From assembly GCF_000282455.1 (NCBI RefSeq), contig NZ_AKJG01000150.1, positions 1 to 64,000 of the forward strand: DNA of 64,000 nucleotides, given 5' to 3'. This stretch comes from Pseudomonas sp. GM74. GTDB taxonomy: Bacteria; Pseudomonadota; Gammaproteobacteria; Pseudomonadales; Pseudomonadaceae. The position numbers and the translations under genes are program-made. Shown one piece after another: positions 24,914-34,173 of the stretch (position 1 is the stretch's first letter; each line of letters starts with the position of its first letter). Below the pieces are notes generated by a model. It made no database searches and had not been told where the DNA came from. It worked only from the letters and a program-made list of their open reading frames with translations.

Positions 24914-25378
24914 GGTCGAATTTCTTCCTCTGACCGCCACCGTCGGGAAGCGGCGAGGATCGTCGACGCGGCCCTCGCCCACGCCCAATACGCCGAACTG
25001 ACTCCGGACTTGCTGCATGTTTATCCCGGCGCGATCCGTGTGGCCTTGCGTTCGATCCCGTACCTGTACTGCGTCACCGACTCGACCGCCGCCGGCGTGC
25101 CCAACGGCGAGTACAAGCCTGGCAACCACATCGTGACCAAATGCCTGGGCAGTGGCGACAATGTGCTGCAACTCGATTGCATCGCCATGACCCGCATCCG
25201 CCTGCAACTGGCCGATGGCAAGGCCTTGTCGGAATGTGATTTGAAAGCGCTGGGTTGCCAGGGTGTGAGTCAGCCGGACGGTGGTGTTTGGCATCTGTTG
25301 ATTGGTGACAAGGCGCCGAGTTTGAGTGATGCGCTGGAAGCATTGGTCAATCGTAGCGAAGTCAGTGCCAAGGTTTAG
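24842..25378 (+). CDS. Uncharacterised protein, start uncertain
   Basis: I do not recognise this protein. The convincing coding part begins near 24915 (SDRHRREAARIVDAALAHAQYAELTP) and runs to the stop, about 150 residues, with four cysteines and a sensible soluble composition (GDNVLQLDCIAMTRIRLQLADG). No ATG or well-placed GTG/TTG lies at the start of that part. The only in-frame upstream start is a GTG at 24842 inside the family B palindrome, which would give a first 25 residues encoded by the repeat and no Shine-Dalgarno. Either the repeat has replaced the original 5' end (making this a remnant) or it supplies the start. Confidence 0.5.
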   Translation: MSGILRTQVLRLLRSRTQAPLAATGRISSSDRHRREAARIVDAALAHAQYAELTPDLLHVYPGAIRVALRSIPYLYCVTDSTAAGVPNGEYKPGNHIVTKCLGSGDNVLQLDCIAMTRIRLQLADGKALSECDLKALGCQGVSQPDGGVWHLLIGDKAPSLSDALEALVNRSEVSAKV

Positions 25379-25401
25379 ATTTTGGAAACACACCGAACCA
25401 G

Positions 25402-25491
25402 TGTGGGAGCGGGCTTGCTCGCGAAAAGGCCATCACATTCAGCATCAATGTTGCCGGTTAGAGCGCCTTCGCGAGCAAGCCCGCTCCCACA
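25402..25491. repeat. REPIN-like doublet, family A (copy 6)
   Basis: A 90-bp doublet with intact CTCGCG-type arms, between convergent genes. Confidence 0.9.
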
Positions 25492-25520
25492 CTGGATCGG
25501 TGTACATCCTTTGAATCGCA

Positions 25521-25560
25521 ACAAAAAAAACCCGCTGAAATCACTTTCAGCGGGTTTCTC
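25521..25560 (-). terminator. Terminator downstream of the purL-side gene pair
   Basis: A perfect 12-bp stem, AACCCGCTGAAA / TTTCAGCGGGTT, with a TCAC loop, followed on the minus strand by eight T. It ends the transcript reading through the YqfO-like gene. Confidence 0.92.
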
Positions 25561-25579
25561 ATTTAAGCAGCCAGGAAGA

Positions 25580-25891
25580 TCAGAAATCCTCCAGTCGCCA
25601 CACTTCATAAGCCGGCGTCTCGTAGGGATGGCTCTGCTTCAGAGCCGCCACCACCGAGCGAATCAACTCATCGGCCACCACCAGCTCAACCTTCCATTCC
25701 TCGACCTGCTCGACCTGCCCTGCCTCACCAATGAACGGCTGACTGCCATCCAGTGGACGAAACTGGCCGAGGCCCAGCACCTGCCATGCACAGTGGTCGT
25801 AAGCACCGATCCGCCCGCCACCGGCGGCGAATACGGCGCTTTTGACCACTTCGACATGACTGTCGGGAACAAAAAAACTGAGCTTGTACAC
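25580..25891 (-). CDS. YqfO/NIF3-insert-like protein
   Basis: A 103-residue protein equal to the PII-like insert domain of YqfO/NIF3 proteins as a stand-alone: YKLSFFVPDSHVEVVKSAVFAAGGGRIGAYDHCAW at the start and QSHPYETPAYEVWRLEDF at the end. Function unknown; the fold resembles CutA/PII trimers. It lies 5 bp after purL on the same strand and is followed by a strong terminator, so it is probably expressed with purL. Confidence 0.88.
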   Translation of the reverse strand: MYKLSFFVPDSHVEVVKSAVFAAGGGRIGAYDHCAWQVLGLGQFRPLDGSQPFIGEAGQVEQVEEWKVELVVADELIRSVVAALKQSHPYETPAYEVWRLEDF

Positions 25892-25896
25892 GGCTA

Positions 25897-28800
25897 TCAG
25901 TTAACCCACACGCGAGCATTACGGAACATGCGCATCAACGGTGCATCTTCGTTCCAGTCATCGGAACGCCACGAGTTCTGCACGGCACGGAACACACGTT
26001 CCGGGTGCGGCATCATGATGGTCACGCGACCGTCGCGACTGGTCAAACCGGTGATCCCGCGCGGCGAGCCGTTCGGGTTGGCCGGGTAGTTTTCGGTGAC
26101 CTTGCCGTGGTTGTCGACGAAACGCATCGCCACGCAACCGGACAGATCGGCTTCCAGCAGTGCCTCTTCGCTGGAGAACTCGGCATGGCCCTCACCGTGG
26201 GCGATGGCGATCGGCATGCGCGAACCGGCCATGCCCTGCAGGAAGATCGAGTTCGACTCCTGGATCTGCACCATGGCAACACGGGCTTCGAACTGCTCGG
26301 AACGGTTGCGCACGAAGTGCGGCCAGAACTCGCTGCCCGGGATCAGCTCGTGCAGGTTGGACATCATCTGGCAACCGTTGCACACGCCGAGGGTGAAGCT
26401 GTCGTTACGTTCGAAGAAGCCCTGGAACGCATCGCGGGCACGGCTGTTGAACAGCGCGGATTTCGCCCAGCCTTCACCGGCACCCAACACGTCACCGTAA
26501 GAGAAGCCACCGCAAGCGACCATACCCTTGAACTCGTTCAGGTCGACACGGCCGGCCAGAATGTCGCTCATGTGCACATCGATTGCGTTGAAACCGGCGC
26601 GGTCGAACGCAGCCGCCATTTCCACCTGACCGTTGACGCCCTGCTCACGCAGTACGGCAACCTGTGGGCGAATGCCTTTCTTGATGTAAGGCGCGGCGAT
26701 GTCCTGGTTGATGTCGTAGCTCAGCTTGACGCTCAGGCCAGGGTTGTCTTCTTCCAGCAGCACGTCGAACTCCTGCTCGGCGCAGTCGGCGTTGTCACGC
26801 AGACGCTGGATCTGGTAGCTGGTCTCGGCCCACTGGCGTTGCAGCAGACGGCGCTGGCCTTCGAATACGGTGTCACCGTTGAAGGTGATGCCGATCTCGC
26901 TATTGTTGACTGGCTGACCGATCACCGACACGCAGTCACCCAGGCCGGCAGCGCTGAACTGCGCGAGGATGTCCGGGGTAGCGTCCTGGCGAACCTGGAT
27001 CACGGCGCCCAGTTCTTCGTTGAACAGGATGGCGGCGATGTCGGCGCTGGTTTCCGCCAGACCGTCGAGGTTCAGGCTCAGGCCGCAGTGACCGGCGAAG
27101 GCCATCTCGACAACGCTGGTCAGCAGACCACCGTCGGAACGGTCGTGGTAAGCCAGCAGATGACCGTCGGCGTTGAGGCCCTGGATCACCGCGAAGAAAG
27201 CTTTAAGGTCTTCGGCGTCATCGACGTCCGGAGCCTGACTGCCGAGTTTGCCGTGAACCTGAGCCAGGATCGAGGCGCCCATGCGGTTCTGACCACGACC
27301 CAGATCGATCAGGATCAGGTCGGTGGTGCCCTTGTCCATGCGCAGTTGCGGGGTCAGAGTCTGACGGATGTCGGTCACTGGCGCGAAACCGGTCACGATC
27401 AACGACATTGGCGACGTGACGGACTTGTCCACGCCTTCATCGTTCCAGCGCGTGGCCATGGACATCGAGTCCTTGCCCACCGGAATGGTGATACCCAGCT
27501 CAGGGCACAGTTCCATGCCGACCGCTTTCACGGTGTCGTACAGGCGAGCGTCTTCACCCGGGTGACCGGCCGCCGACATCCAGTTCGCCGACAGCTTGAT
27601 GTCGGAGATCTTGCCGATGCGCGAAGCCGCAATGTTGGTCAGGGTTTCACCGATGGCCATGCGACCCGACGCCGGGGCGTCCAGCAGTGCCAGCGGAGTG
27701 CGCTCGCCCATGGCCATGGCTTCACCGGTATAGACGTCGAAGCTGGTGGCGGTGACGGCAACGTCGGCCACCGGCACCTGCCACGGGCCGACCATCTGGT
27801 CACGGGCCACGAGGCCGGTGATGGTGCGGTCGCCGATGGTGATCAGGAAGCTCTTGCTGGCCACGGCCGGGTGATGCAGAACGCGCTCGACGCAGTTGGC
27901 GATGTCGAGGGTCGACGGATCGAAATCGTCGCCCAGCTCGTTTTCACGAACCACCGAACGGTGCATGCGCGGAGCCTTGCCCAGCAGCACTTCCAGTGGC
28001 ATGTCCACCGGGCTGTTGCCGAAGTGGCTGTCGGTCACGGTCAGCTGCGGTTCGGCAGTGGCTTCACCGACCACGGCGAACGGGCAACGCTCACGTTCGC
28101 AGATCGCCTTGAAGCGCTCGAAATCAGCCGGACCGACCGCCAGAACGTAACGTTCCTGGGATTCGTTGGACCAGATTTCGTGCGGGGCCATGCCCGGCTC
28201 GTCGTTTGGAATGTTGCGCAGTTCGAAACGGCCACCACGGTCGCCGTCGTTGACCAGTTCCGGGAAGGCGTTGGACAGACCGCCCGCACCCACGTCGTGG
28301 ATGAAGCTGATCGGGTTCTTGTCGCCCAGCTGCCAGCAACGGTCGATGACTTCCTGGCAGCGACGTTCCATTTCCGGGTTTTCGCGCTGTACCGAAGCGA
28401 AGTCGAGGTCTGCCGAGCTGGTGCCGGTGGCCATGGAGGAAGCCGCGCCGCCACCCAGGCCGATCAACATCGCCGGGCCGCCGAGCACGATCAGCTTGGA
28501 GCCGACGACGATCTCGCCTTTCTTGACGTGTTCTTCACGGATGTTGCCCATGCCGCCAGCCAGCATGATCGGCTTGTGATAACCGCGAACTTCGTCACCG
28601 TGCGGGGTGGTGATCGATTGTTCGAAGGTACGGAAGTAGCCGGTCAGGGCCGGACGACCGAATTCGTTGTTGAACGCAGCGCCGCCCAGCGGGCCTTCGA
28701 TCATGATGTCCAGCGCGGTCACGATGCGCTCAGGCTTGCCGTACGGCACTTCCCACGGCTGTTCGAAGCCCGGGATCTGCAGGTTGGACACGGTGAAGCC

Positions 28801-29793
28801 GGTCAGGCCAGCCTTCGGCTTGGCGCCACGGCCGGTCGCGCCTTCGTCGCGGATTTCGCCGCCGGAACCGGTGGACGCGCCCGGGAACGGGGCGATCGCG
28901 GTCGGGTGGTTGTGGGTTTCAACCTTCATCAGGATGTGCACCGGTTCCTGCACCGCGCCGTACTGGCGGGTCTCAGGGTCCGGGAAGAAACGACCGGCCA
29001 CGGAGCCGACGATCACCGAAGCGTTGTCCTTGTAAGCCGACAGAACGCCTTCGCTATGCATCACGTAGGTGTTCTTGATCATGCCGAACAGGCTTTTTTC
29101 CTGGCTCTCGCCGTCGATGTCCCAACTGGCGTTGAAGATCTTGTGACGGCAGTGCTCGGAGTTCGCCTGGGCGAACATCATCAGTTCGATGTCGTGCGGG
29201 TTGCGCTTCAAGCCGACGAAGGCGTTGACCAGGTAGTCGATTTCGTCTTCGGCCAGGGCCAGGCCCAGCTCGGTGTTGGCCTTTTCCAGCGCGGCGCGGC
29301 CGCCACCCAACACATCGATGGCGGTCAGGGGTTTTGGCTCGGCGTGGCTGAACAGGCCGGCAGCCTGTTCGAGGTTGCCGAGGACGATCTGGGTCATGCG
29401 GTCGTGCAGACCGTCGGCGATCAGCCGGGCTTCAGCGTCGCTGAACTGGCCGGCCACGTAGAACGCAATACCGCGCTCCAGGCGCTGGATTTTCGCCAGG
29501 CCACAGTTGCGAGCGATGTCGCTGGCCTTGCTCGACCATGGCGAGATGGTGCCGAAACGCGGCAGCACCAGAAACAGACGACCGGTCGGTTCCTGTACCG
29601 GAACGCTTGGACCGTACTTCAGAAGGCGCGCAAGCACCTGCTGTTCGTCGCCGGTCAGGACGCCGGTAACTTCGGCGAAGTGAGCGAATTCAGCATACAG
29701 GCCACTGACAGCCGGAACCTTCTGGCTCAGTTGCTCAAGGAGTTTGCTGTGGCGAAAGGCAGAAAGGGCAGGAGCGCCGCGCAGGATCAACAT
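25897..29793 (-). CDS. purL: Phosphoribosylformylglycinamidine synthase (large type)
   Basis: Converts FGAR, glutamine and ATP to FGAM, step 4 of purine synthesis. At 1298 residues it is the fused proteobacterial form: N-terminal PurS-like part, linker, two AIRS-type halves (FAQANSEHCRHKIFNASW; HNHPTAIAPFPGASTGSGGE; HDVGAGGLSNAFPEL; HDRSDGGLLTSVVEMAF) and a C-terminal class I glutaminase with nucleophile in LGVCNGCQMMSN and the His/Glu of PHPERVFRA. All key motifs are intact. It is transcribed away from mltF. Confidence 0.98.
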   Translation of the reverse strand: MLILRGAPALSAFRHSKLLEQLSQKVPAVSGLYAEFAHFAEVTGVLTGDEQQVLARLLKYGPSVPVQEPTGRLFLVLPRFGTISPWSSKASDIARNCGLAKIQRLERGIAFYVAGQFSDAEARLIADGLHDRMTQIVLGNLEQAAGLFSHAEPKPLTAIDVLGGGRAALEKANTELGLALAEDEIDYLVNAFVGLKRNPHDIELMMFAQANSEHCRHKIFNASWDIDGESQEKSLFGMIKNTYVMHSEGVLSAYKDNASVIVGSVAGRFFPDPETRQYGAVQEPVHILMKVETHNHPTAIAPFPGASTGSGGEIRDEGATGRGAKPKAGLTGFTVSNLQIPGFEQPWEVPYGKPERIVTALDIMIEGPLGGAAFNNEFGRPALTGYFRTFEQSITTPHGDEVRGYHKPIMLAGGMGNIREEHVKKGEIVVGSKLIVLGGPAMLIGLGGGAASSMATGTSSADLDFASVQRENPEMERRCQEVIDRCWQLGDKNPISFIHDVGAGGLSNAFPELVNDGDRGGRFELRNIPNDEPGMAPHEIWSNESQERYVLAVGPADFERFKAICERERCPFAVVGEATAEPQLTVTDSHFGNSPVDMPLEVLLGKAPRMHRSVVRENELGDDFDPSTLDIANCVERVLHHPAVASKSFLITIGDRTITGLVARDQMVGPWQVPVADVAVTATSFDVYTGEAMAMGERTPLALLDAPASGRMAIGETLTNIAASRIGKISDIKLSANWMSAAGHPGEDARLYDTVKAVGMELCPELGITIPVGKDSMSMATRWNDEGVDKSVTSPMSLIVTGFAPVTDIRQTLTPQLRMDKGTTDLILIDLGRGQNRMGASILAQVHGKLGSQAPDVDDAEDLKAFFAVIQGLNADGHLLAYHDRSDGGLLTSVVEMAFAGHCGLSLNLDGLAETSADIAAILFNEELGAVIQVRQDATPDILAQFSAAGLGDCVSVIGQPVNNSEIGITFNGDTVFEGQRRLLQRQWAETSYQIQRLRDNADCAEQEFDVLLEEDNPGLSVKLSYDINQDIAAPYIKKGIRPQVAVLREQGVNGQVEMAAAFDRAGFNAIDVHMSDILAGRVDLNEFKGMVACGGFSYGDVLGAGEGWAKSALFNSRARDAFQGFFERNDSFTLGVCNGCQMMSNLHELIPGSEFWPHFVRNRSEQFEARVAMVQIQESNSIFLQGMAGSRMPIAIAHGEGHAEFSSEEALLEADLSGCVAMRFVDNHGKVTENYPANPNGSPRGITGLTSRDGRVTIMMPHPERVFRAVQNSWRSDDWNEDAPLMRMFRNARVWVN

Positions 29794-29835
29794 CTTCGGG
29801 ACAGCCTCGGGAAGGGGTGTGCTTTGAGGCCGTGC

Positions 29836-29841
29836 ATTCTA
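29836..29841 (-). promoter_or_regulatory. Possible -10 element of purL
   Basis: TAGAAT on the minus strand about 43 bases before the purL start, in the 285-bp divergent gap with mltF. No good -35 is seen, and I find no recognisable purine-repressor operator. The rest of the gap shows nothing definite. Confidence 0.35.
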
Positions 29842-30078
29842 GCCTAAACAGCCCGCGACATCACCCGAAACGCTACGCACGGTTGCACTCGGGTGTCGAT
29901 CTGTGTTTCTGCCTCGAAAGTCAGGTTAATTGGGCGTGTGGCGACAGCTTATTTTTACTGTAACAAAATGCAGGCAAAGCCCATTCCTGCGGGGTTTCGG
30001 CCGGTTTTGTGATCTCTAGCAGACAACCCCCTCGCTGTCGAGATATGGCGCCCGTGGTCCTTTGCGTATACTGCGCAG

Positions 30079-31539
30079 ATGTTTTTCCCAACGGCTTTGC
30101 GTCCGCGGTACGCCAAATGGCTGATCGCAACCGGACTCTTCCTGATGCTCGGTGGCTGTGTTGATAAACCCAACACGCTCGAGCGCGTAAAGGAGGATGG
30201 TGTGCTGCGGGTGGTTACCCGTAACAGCCCCGCCACCTACTTTCAGGATCGCAACGGTGAAACCGGCTTCGAATACGAGCTGGTGAAGCGCTTCGCCGAC
30301 GATCTGGGGGTCGAGCTCAAGATCGAGACCGCCGACAACCTCGATGACCTGTTCAACCAGGTCGGCAAGCCCAATGGCCCGGTGCTGGCGGCGGCCGGTC
30401 TGGTCAGCAGCGAAGAGCGCAAGAAGCAGGTGCGCTTCTCCCACTCCTATCTGGAAGTCACCCCGCAGATCATCTACCGCAACGGCCAGTCACGGCCGAC
30501 CGATGCGAAGGATCTGGTGGGCAAGAAGATCATGGTGCTCAAAGGCAGCACCCACGCCGAACAACTGGCGCAGCTGAAACAGAAATTTCCCGGCATCGAA
30601 TACGAAGAGTCTGACGCGGTCGAGGTCGTCGATCTCCTGCGCATGGTGGACGAAGGTCAGATCGACCTGACCCTGGTCGACTCCAACGAAGTGGCGATGA
30701 ACCAGGTGTACTTCACCAACATCCGGGTCGCCTTCGACCTCGGTGACGCCAGCAACCAGAGCTGGGCCGTCGCCCCGGGCGACGACAACAGCCTGCTCAA
30801 CGAAATCAACGACTACCTCGACAAGGTCAAGAAGAACGGCACCCTGCAACGCCTCAAGGACCGCTACTACGGGCATGTCGACGTCCTCGGCTACATGGGC
30901 GCCACCACGTTTGCCCAACACTTGCAGCAACGCCTGCCCAAGTACGAACAGCACTTCAAGTCGTACGCCAAGAAAGAGAAAGTCGACTGGCGCCTGCTGG
31001 CGGCCATCGGGTACCAGGAGTCGTTGTGGCAACCGGCGGTCACGTCCAAGACCGGCGTGCGCGGCCTGATGATGCTGACCCAGAACACCGCGCAGGCCAT
31101 GGGCGTGTCCAACCGCCTGGACCCCAGGCAGAGCATCATGGGCGGCGCCAAGTACCTGGCCTACATGAAAGACCAGCTCGACGATTCGATTCAGGAGCCG
31201 GACCGGACCTGGTTTGCCCTGGCGGCCTACAACGTCGGCAGCGGCCACCTGGATGACGCACGCAAACTGGCGGCCAAGGAAGGGTTGAACCCGGACAAAT
31301 GGCTGGATGTGAAGAAGATCCTGCCGCGCCTGTCGGAAAAGAAGTGGTACAGCAAAACCCGATACGGCTACGCCCGTGGTGGCGAACCGGTGCATTTCGT
31401 GGCGAACATCCGTCGCTACTACGACATCCTGACCTGGGTCACGCAGCCGCAGCTTGAGGGCGATCAGGTCGCCGAGGGCAAACTGCTTGTTCCGGGGATC
31501 GACAAGAGCAAGCCTGCTCAAGAGCCAGCCCCGCTCTGA
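30079..31539 (+). CDS. mltF: Membrane-bound lytic murein transglycosylase F
   Basis: A periplasmic lipoprotein that cleaves peptidoglycan to 1,6-anhydromuropeptides. It has 486 residues: signal peptide with lipobox LGGC (about 22-28), a solute-binding-protein-type regulatory domain (about 40-265, VLRVVTRNSPATYFQDRNGETGFEYELVKRFAD), then the SLT domain (about 290-430). There the catalytic Glu is E314 in AAIGYQESLWQP, followed by VRGLMMLTQNTAQAMG and FALAAYNVGSGHL. The SBP-like domain is the allosteric site for muropeptides in P. aeruginosa MltF. Confidence 0.96.
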   Translation: MFFPTALRPRYAKWLIATGLFLMLGGCVDKPNTLERVKEDGVLRVVTRNSPATYFQDRNGETGFEYELVKRFADDLGVELKIETADNLDDLFNQVGKPNGPVLAAAGLVSSEERKKQVRFSHSYLEVTPQIIYRNGQSRPTDAKDLVGKKIMVLKGSTHAEQLAQLKQKFPGIEYEESDAVEVVDLLRMVDEGQIDLTLVDSNEVAMNQVYFTNIRVAFDLGDASNQSWAVAPGDDNSLLNEINDYLDKVKKNGTLQRLKDRYYGHVDVLGYMGATTFAQHLQQRLPKYEQHFKSYAKKEKVDWRLLAAIGYQESLWQPAVTSKTGVRGLMMLTQNTAQAMGVSNRLDPRQSIMGGAKYLAYMKDQLDDSIQEPDRTWFALAAYNVGSGHLDDARKLAAKEGLNPDKWLDVKKILPRLSEKKWYSKTRYGYARGGEPVHFVANIRRYYDILTWVTQPQLEGDQVAEGKLLVPGIDKSKPAQEPAPL

Positions 31540-31558
31540 CAGAACAACCTGGATCAAA

Positions 31559-31601
31559 TGTGGGAGCGGCGGTGCGACGATTCGACTTGCTCGCTCCCAC
31601 A
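31559..31601. repeat. Degenerate family A remnant (copy 7)
   Basis: The TGTGGGAGCGG end and the CTTGCTCGCTCCCACA end are kept, but the arms between are disrupted by a non-matching insert (CGGTGCGACGATTCGA), leaving 43 bp. It lies in the convergent gap between mltF and pdxJ. Confidence 0.7.
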
Positions 31602-31618
31602 GGGTTTTGTGTTGGTTT

Positions 31619-32365
31619 TTAAGCCTTGGCAGCCGCCGCCAGAATCAGCGCCTTCATCTCCGAAACCGCCGACTTGAAGCCAACGAACAGCGCATGGGCC
31701 ACCAGCGCATGGCCGATGTTCAGCTCGTTGATGCCCTTGATCGCCGCCACGGCTTCAACGTTGTGATAGTGCAGGCCATGGCCAGCATTGACGATCAGGC
31801 CCTGGGCCAAACCAAACGCAACGCCATCGGCCACACGCTTGAGTTCTTCGGCGACTTCGGTCGGCGTCTCGGCATCGGCATAACGCCCGGTGTGCAGCTC
31901 GATGGCAGGCGCGCCGACACGGCGGGAGGCTTCGATCTGGCGCTCATCGGCATCGATGAACAGCGACACTTCGGAGCCGATCTTCGACAGGCGCTCGACC
32001 GCCGCCTTGATACGCGCTTCCTGCCCCGCCACGTCCAGACCGCCTTCAGTGGTCAGTTCCTGACGGGTTTCCGGCACCAGGCAAATGTGCGCCGGACGAA
32101 TGCGCTCGGCGAACTGCATCATTTCTTCGGTGACGCCCATTTCGAAGTTCATGCGGGTTTGCAGCACGTCCTTGAGCAGCAGCACGTCGCGCTCCTGAAT
32201 GTGCCGACGGTCTTCACGCAGGTGCACGGTGATGCCGTCGGCGCCCGCCTCTTCCGCGTCCAGTGCCGCCTTGACCGGGTCCGGGTAACGGGTGCCCCGG
32301 GCCTGACGCAGGGTGGCAACGTGGTCGATGTTCACGCCAAGAAGAATACGGGTGCTGGTGGTCAC
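31619..32365 (-). CDS. pdxJ: Pyridoxine 5'-phosphate synthase
   Basis: Condenses 1-deoxyxylulose 5-phosphate with the PdxA product to form PNP, the vitamin B6 precursor. It has 248 residues. A GTG start at 32365 gives MTTSTRILLGVNIDHVATLRQARGTRYPDP, the family N-terminus. Other conserved blocks are DGITVHLREDRRHIQERD, SLFIDADERQIEAS and NAGHGLHYHNV. It lies 49 bp after recO on the same strand, as in other gammaproteobacteria. Confidence 0.97.
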   Translation of the reverse strand: MTTSTRILLGVNIDHVATLRQARGTRYPDPVKAALDAEEAGADGITVHLREDRRHIQERDVLLLKDVLQTRMNFEMGVTEEMMQFAERIRPAHICLVPETRQELTTEGGLDVAGQEARIKAAVERLSKIGSEVSLFIDADERQIEASRRVGAPAIELHTGRYADAETPTEVAEELKRVADGVAFGLAQGLIVNAGHGLHYHNVEAVAAIKGINELNIGHALVAHALFVGFKSAVSEMKALILAAAAKA

Positions 32366-32414
32366 GGAAGCGCTCCAGAAGAAGAGAAAGTTCGGTGCAC
32401 AGCATACGGTGTGA

Positions 32415-33098
32415 TCAGGGCTTGCGAAACAGCTCGCGACTGACAAGCGGACGGCCGCCCAGGTGAACGGCCAACGCCTGGCGCATCAGGCGCTTGGCGG
32501 CGGACAGAGCACCGGGGGCGGACCAGTCGGCTTCGGCCATGGCCAACAGCTCGGCGCCATTGAACAGGCCAGGCTGCAGCAGATAGACCCGTTCCAGCCC
32601 CGCATCCACTTGCAGGCGGTAGAGACCGTCCGGCGCGATGGGCTGATCATGAATATCAGCAGTCAGGGAAAAACCGTAGCCGAGGTCATCGAGCAAACGC
32701 CACTCGAAGGAGCGCAGCAAGGGCTCCAGCGGGCGACCTTCGGCCAAGGCCAGCAAGGTGGCGGCGTAATGATCGAACACCGAAGGGAGCGGATCTTCAG
32801 CAGGCAACAGGCGAATCAGCAGCTCATTGAGGTAAAGACCGCTGAACAGCGCCTCGCCGTTGAGCCAGGTGGAAACCCCGGCACTCTCCATGCGCCCGAC
32901 ATTCTTCAGCTCGCCCTTGCCCCGGAACTCGACTTCCAGTGGCACGAACGGCCGCGCCAGCGTCCCGGCCTTGCCCCGCGCACTGCGCAACACCGCCCGC
33001 AGCCGGCCTTGCGGCGTGAGGAAGTCCACCAAAGCGCTGTTTTCACGATAGGCGCGGGAGTGCAGGACGTAGGCGGGTTGGGCGATGGGTTGGGACAT
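32415..33098 (-). CDS. recO: DNA repair protein RecO
   Basis: A recombination mediator that, with RecR, loads RecA on SSB-coated single-stranded DNA. It has 227 residues: an OB-fold N-terminus (PAYVLHSRAYRENSALVDFLTPQGRLRAVLRSARG) followed by a helical domain (LNELLIRLLPAEDPLPSVFDHYAATLLAL). The zinc cysteines of some RecO proteins are absent, as is usual in pseudomonads. Start chosen at MSQPIAQPAYV. Era precedes it, separated by a repeat. Confidence 0.95.
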   Translation of the reverse strand: MSQPIAQPAYVLHSRAYRENSALVDFLTPQGRLRAVLRSARGKAGTLARPFVPLEVEFRGKGELKNVGRMESAGVSTWLNGEALFSGLYLNELLIRLLPAEDPLPSVFDHYAATLLALAEGRPLEPLLRSFEWRLLDDLGYGFSLTADIHDQPIAPDGLYRLQVDAGLERVYLLQPGLFNGAELLAMAEADWSAPGALSAAKRLMRQALAVHLGGRPLVSRELFRKP

Positions 33099-33152
33099 AA
33101 AAATCGCAGTGCTCAATGAAGGAATGCCGTTTTACATACAACCCAAAACCAA

Positions 33153-33242
33153 TGTGGGAGCGGGCTTGCTCGCGAAGGCGGCGTAACAGTCAACATCACT
33201 GCTGAATGTTACATCCTCTTCGCGAGCAAGCCCGCTCCCACA
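33153..33242. repeat. REPIN-like doublet, family A (copy 8)
   Basis: A 90-bp doublet with CTCGCG-type arms. It sits inside the era-recO intergenic region, so a polycistronic rnc-era-recO mRNA would carry the hairpin. Confidence 0.9.
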
Positions 33243-33270
33243 GGGTTCTACGGTGCAACGCCAATCGGGT

Positions 33271-34173
33271 TTACAAGTCGCCGTAACCCAAGGAACGCAA
33301 TGCACGCTCGTCATCGGACCAGCCGCCCTTAACCTTGACCCACAGGTTGAGCATGATCTTGGAGTCGAACAGCAGCTCCATGTCCTTGCGCGCTTCGGTG
33401 CCGATACGCTTGATGCGCTCGCCCTTGTCGCCAATGATGATTTTCTTCTGGCCATCGCGCTCGACGAGGATCAGGGCATGGATATGCAGGGTCTTGCCCT
33501 GCTGCTTGAACTCTTCGATTTCAACGGTGATCTGGTACGGCAGCTCGGCGCCCATCTGGCGCATGATTTTCTCGCGCACAAGCTCCGCGGCGAGGAAACG
33601 GCTGCTGCGGTCGGTGATCTGGTCTTCCGGGAAGAAGTGATCGTTTTCCGGCAGGTGCTCGGCAATCACGCGCTCCAGTGCATCGAGGTTATGCCCGTGC
33701 TGTGCGGAAATCGGGATGATCTGCGCATTCGGCAACTGCTCCTGCAACCAGCTCAGGTGCGGCATCAGCTCGGCCTTGTCTTCGATGCGATCGGTCTTGT
33801 TCAACGCCACGATCAGCGGGCCGGTCACGTACTGGACGCGCTCGAGAACCATCTGGTCCTCTTCGGTCCACTTGGTGCGGTCGACCACGAAGATCACCAC
33901 GTCGACGTCTTTCAACGCCGCCGAAGCGGTCTTGTTCATGTAGCGGTTCAGGGCCTTCTCGCCACCCTTGTGCATACCGGGGGTGTCGACGTAGATCGCC
34001 TGCACATCGCCCTCGGTCTTGATACCGAGCATGTTGTGACGGGTGGTTTGCGGTTTGCGCGAGGTGATCGCCAGCTTCTGACCCAGGATGTGGTTCAGCA
34101 GCGTGGACTTGCCCACGTTCGGACGGCCGACGATGGCAACATAGCCACAGCGAGTTGCGTTTGTATCAGTCAT
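33271..34173 (-). CDS. era: GTPase Era
   Basis: A ribosome-assembly GTPase that binds 16S rRNA near its 3' end. It has 300 residues: G1 GRPNVGKST, G3 DTPGMH, G4 NKTD, and a C-terminal KH domain (HALILVERDGQKKIIIGDKGERIKRIG). The ATG at 34173 lies inside the rnc gene (8-bp overlap), the usual rnc-era arrangement with translational coupling. Confidence 0.97.
   Translation of the reverse strand: MTDTNATRCGYVAIVGRPNVGKSTLLNHILGQKLAITSRKPQTTRHNMLGIKTEGDVQAIYVDTPGMHKGGEKALNRYMNKTASAALKDVDVVIFVVDRTKWTEEDQMVLERVQYVTGPLIVALNKTDRIEDKAELMPHLSWLQEQLPNAQIIPISAQHGHNLDALERVIAEHLPENDHFFPEDQITDRSSRFLAAELVREKIMRQMGAELPYQITVEIEEFKQQGKTLHIHALILVERDGQKKIIIGDKGERIKRIGTEARKDMELLFDSKIMLNLWVKVKGGWSDDERALRSLGYGDL

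Noticed and set aside
26005..29847. A 1280-codon open frame on the strand opposite purL
   Set aside because: It is the antisense shadow of a long GC-rich gene: purL has all catalytic motifs and family length, whereas the opposite frame has no recognisable domain and a His/Gln/Arg/Val-biased composition.
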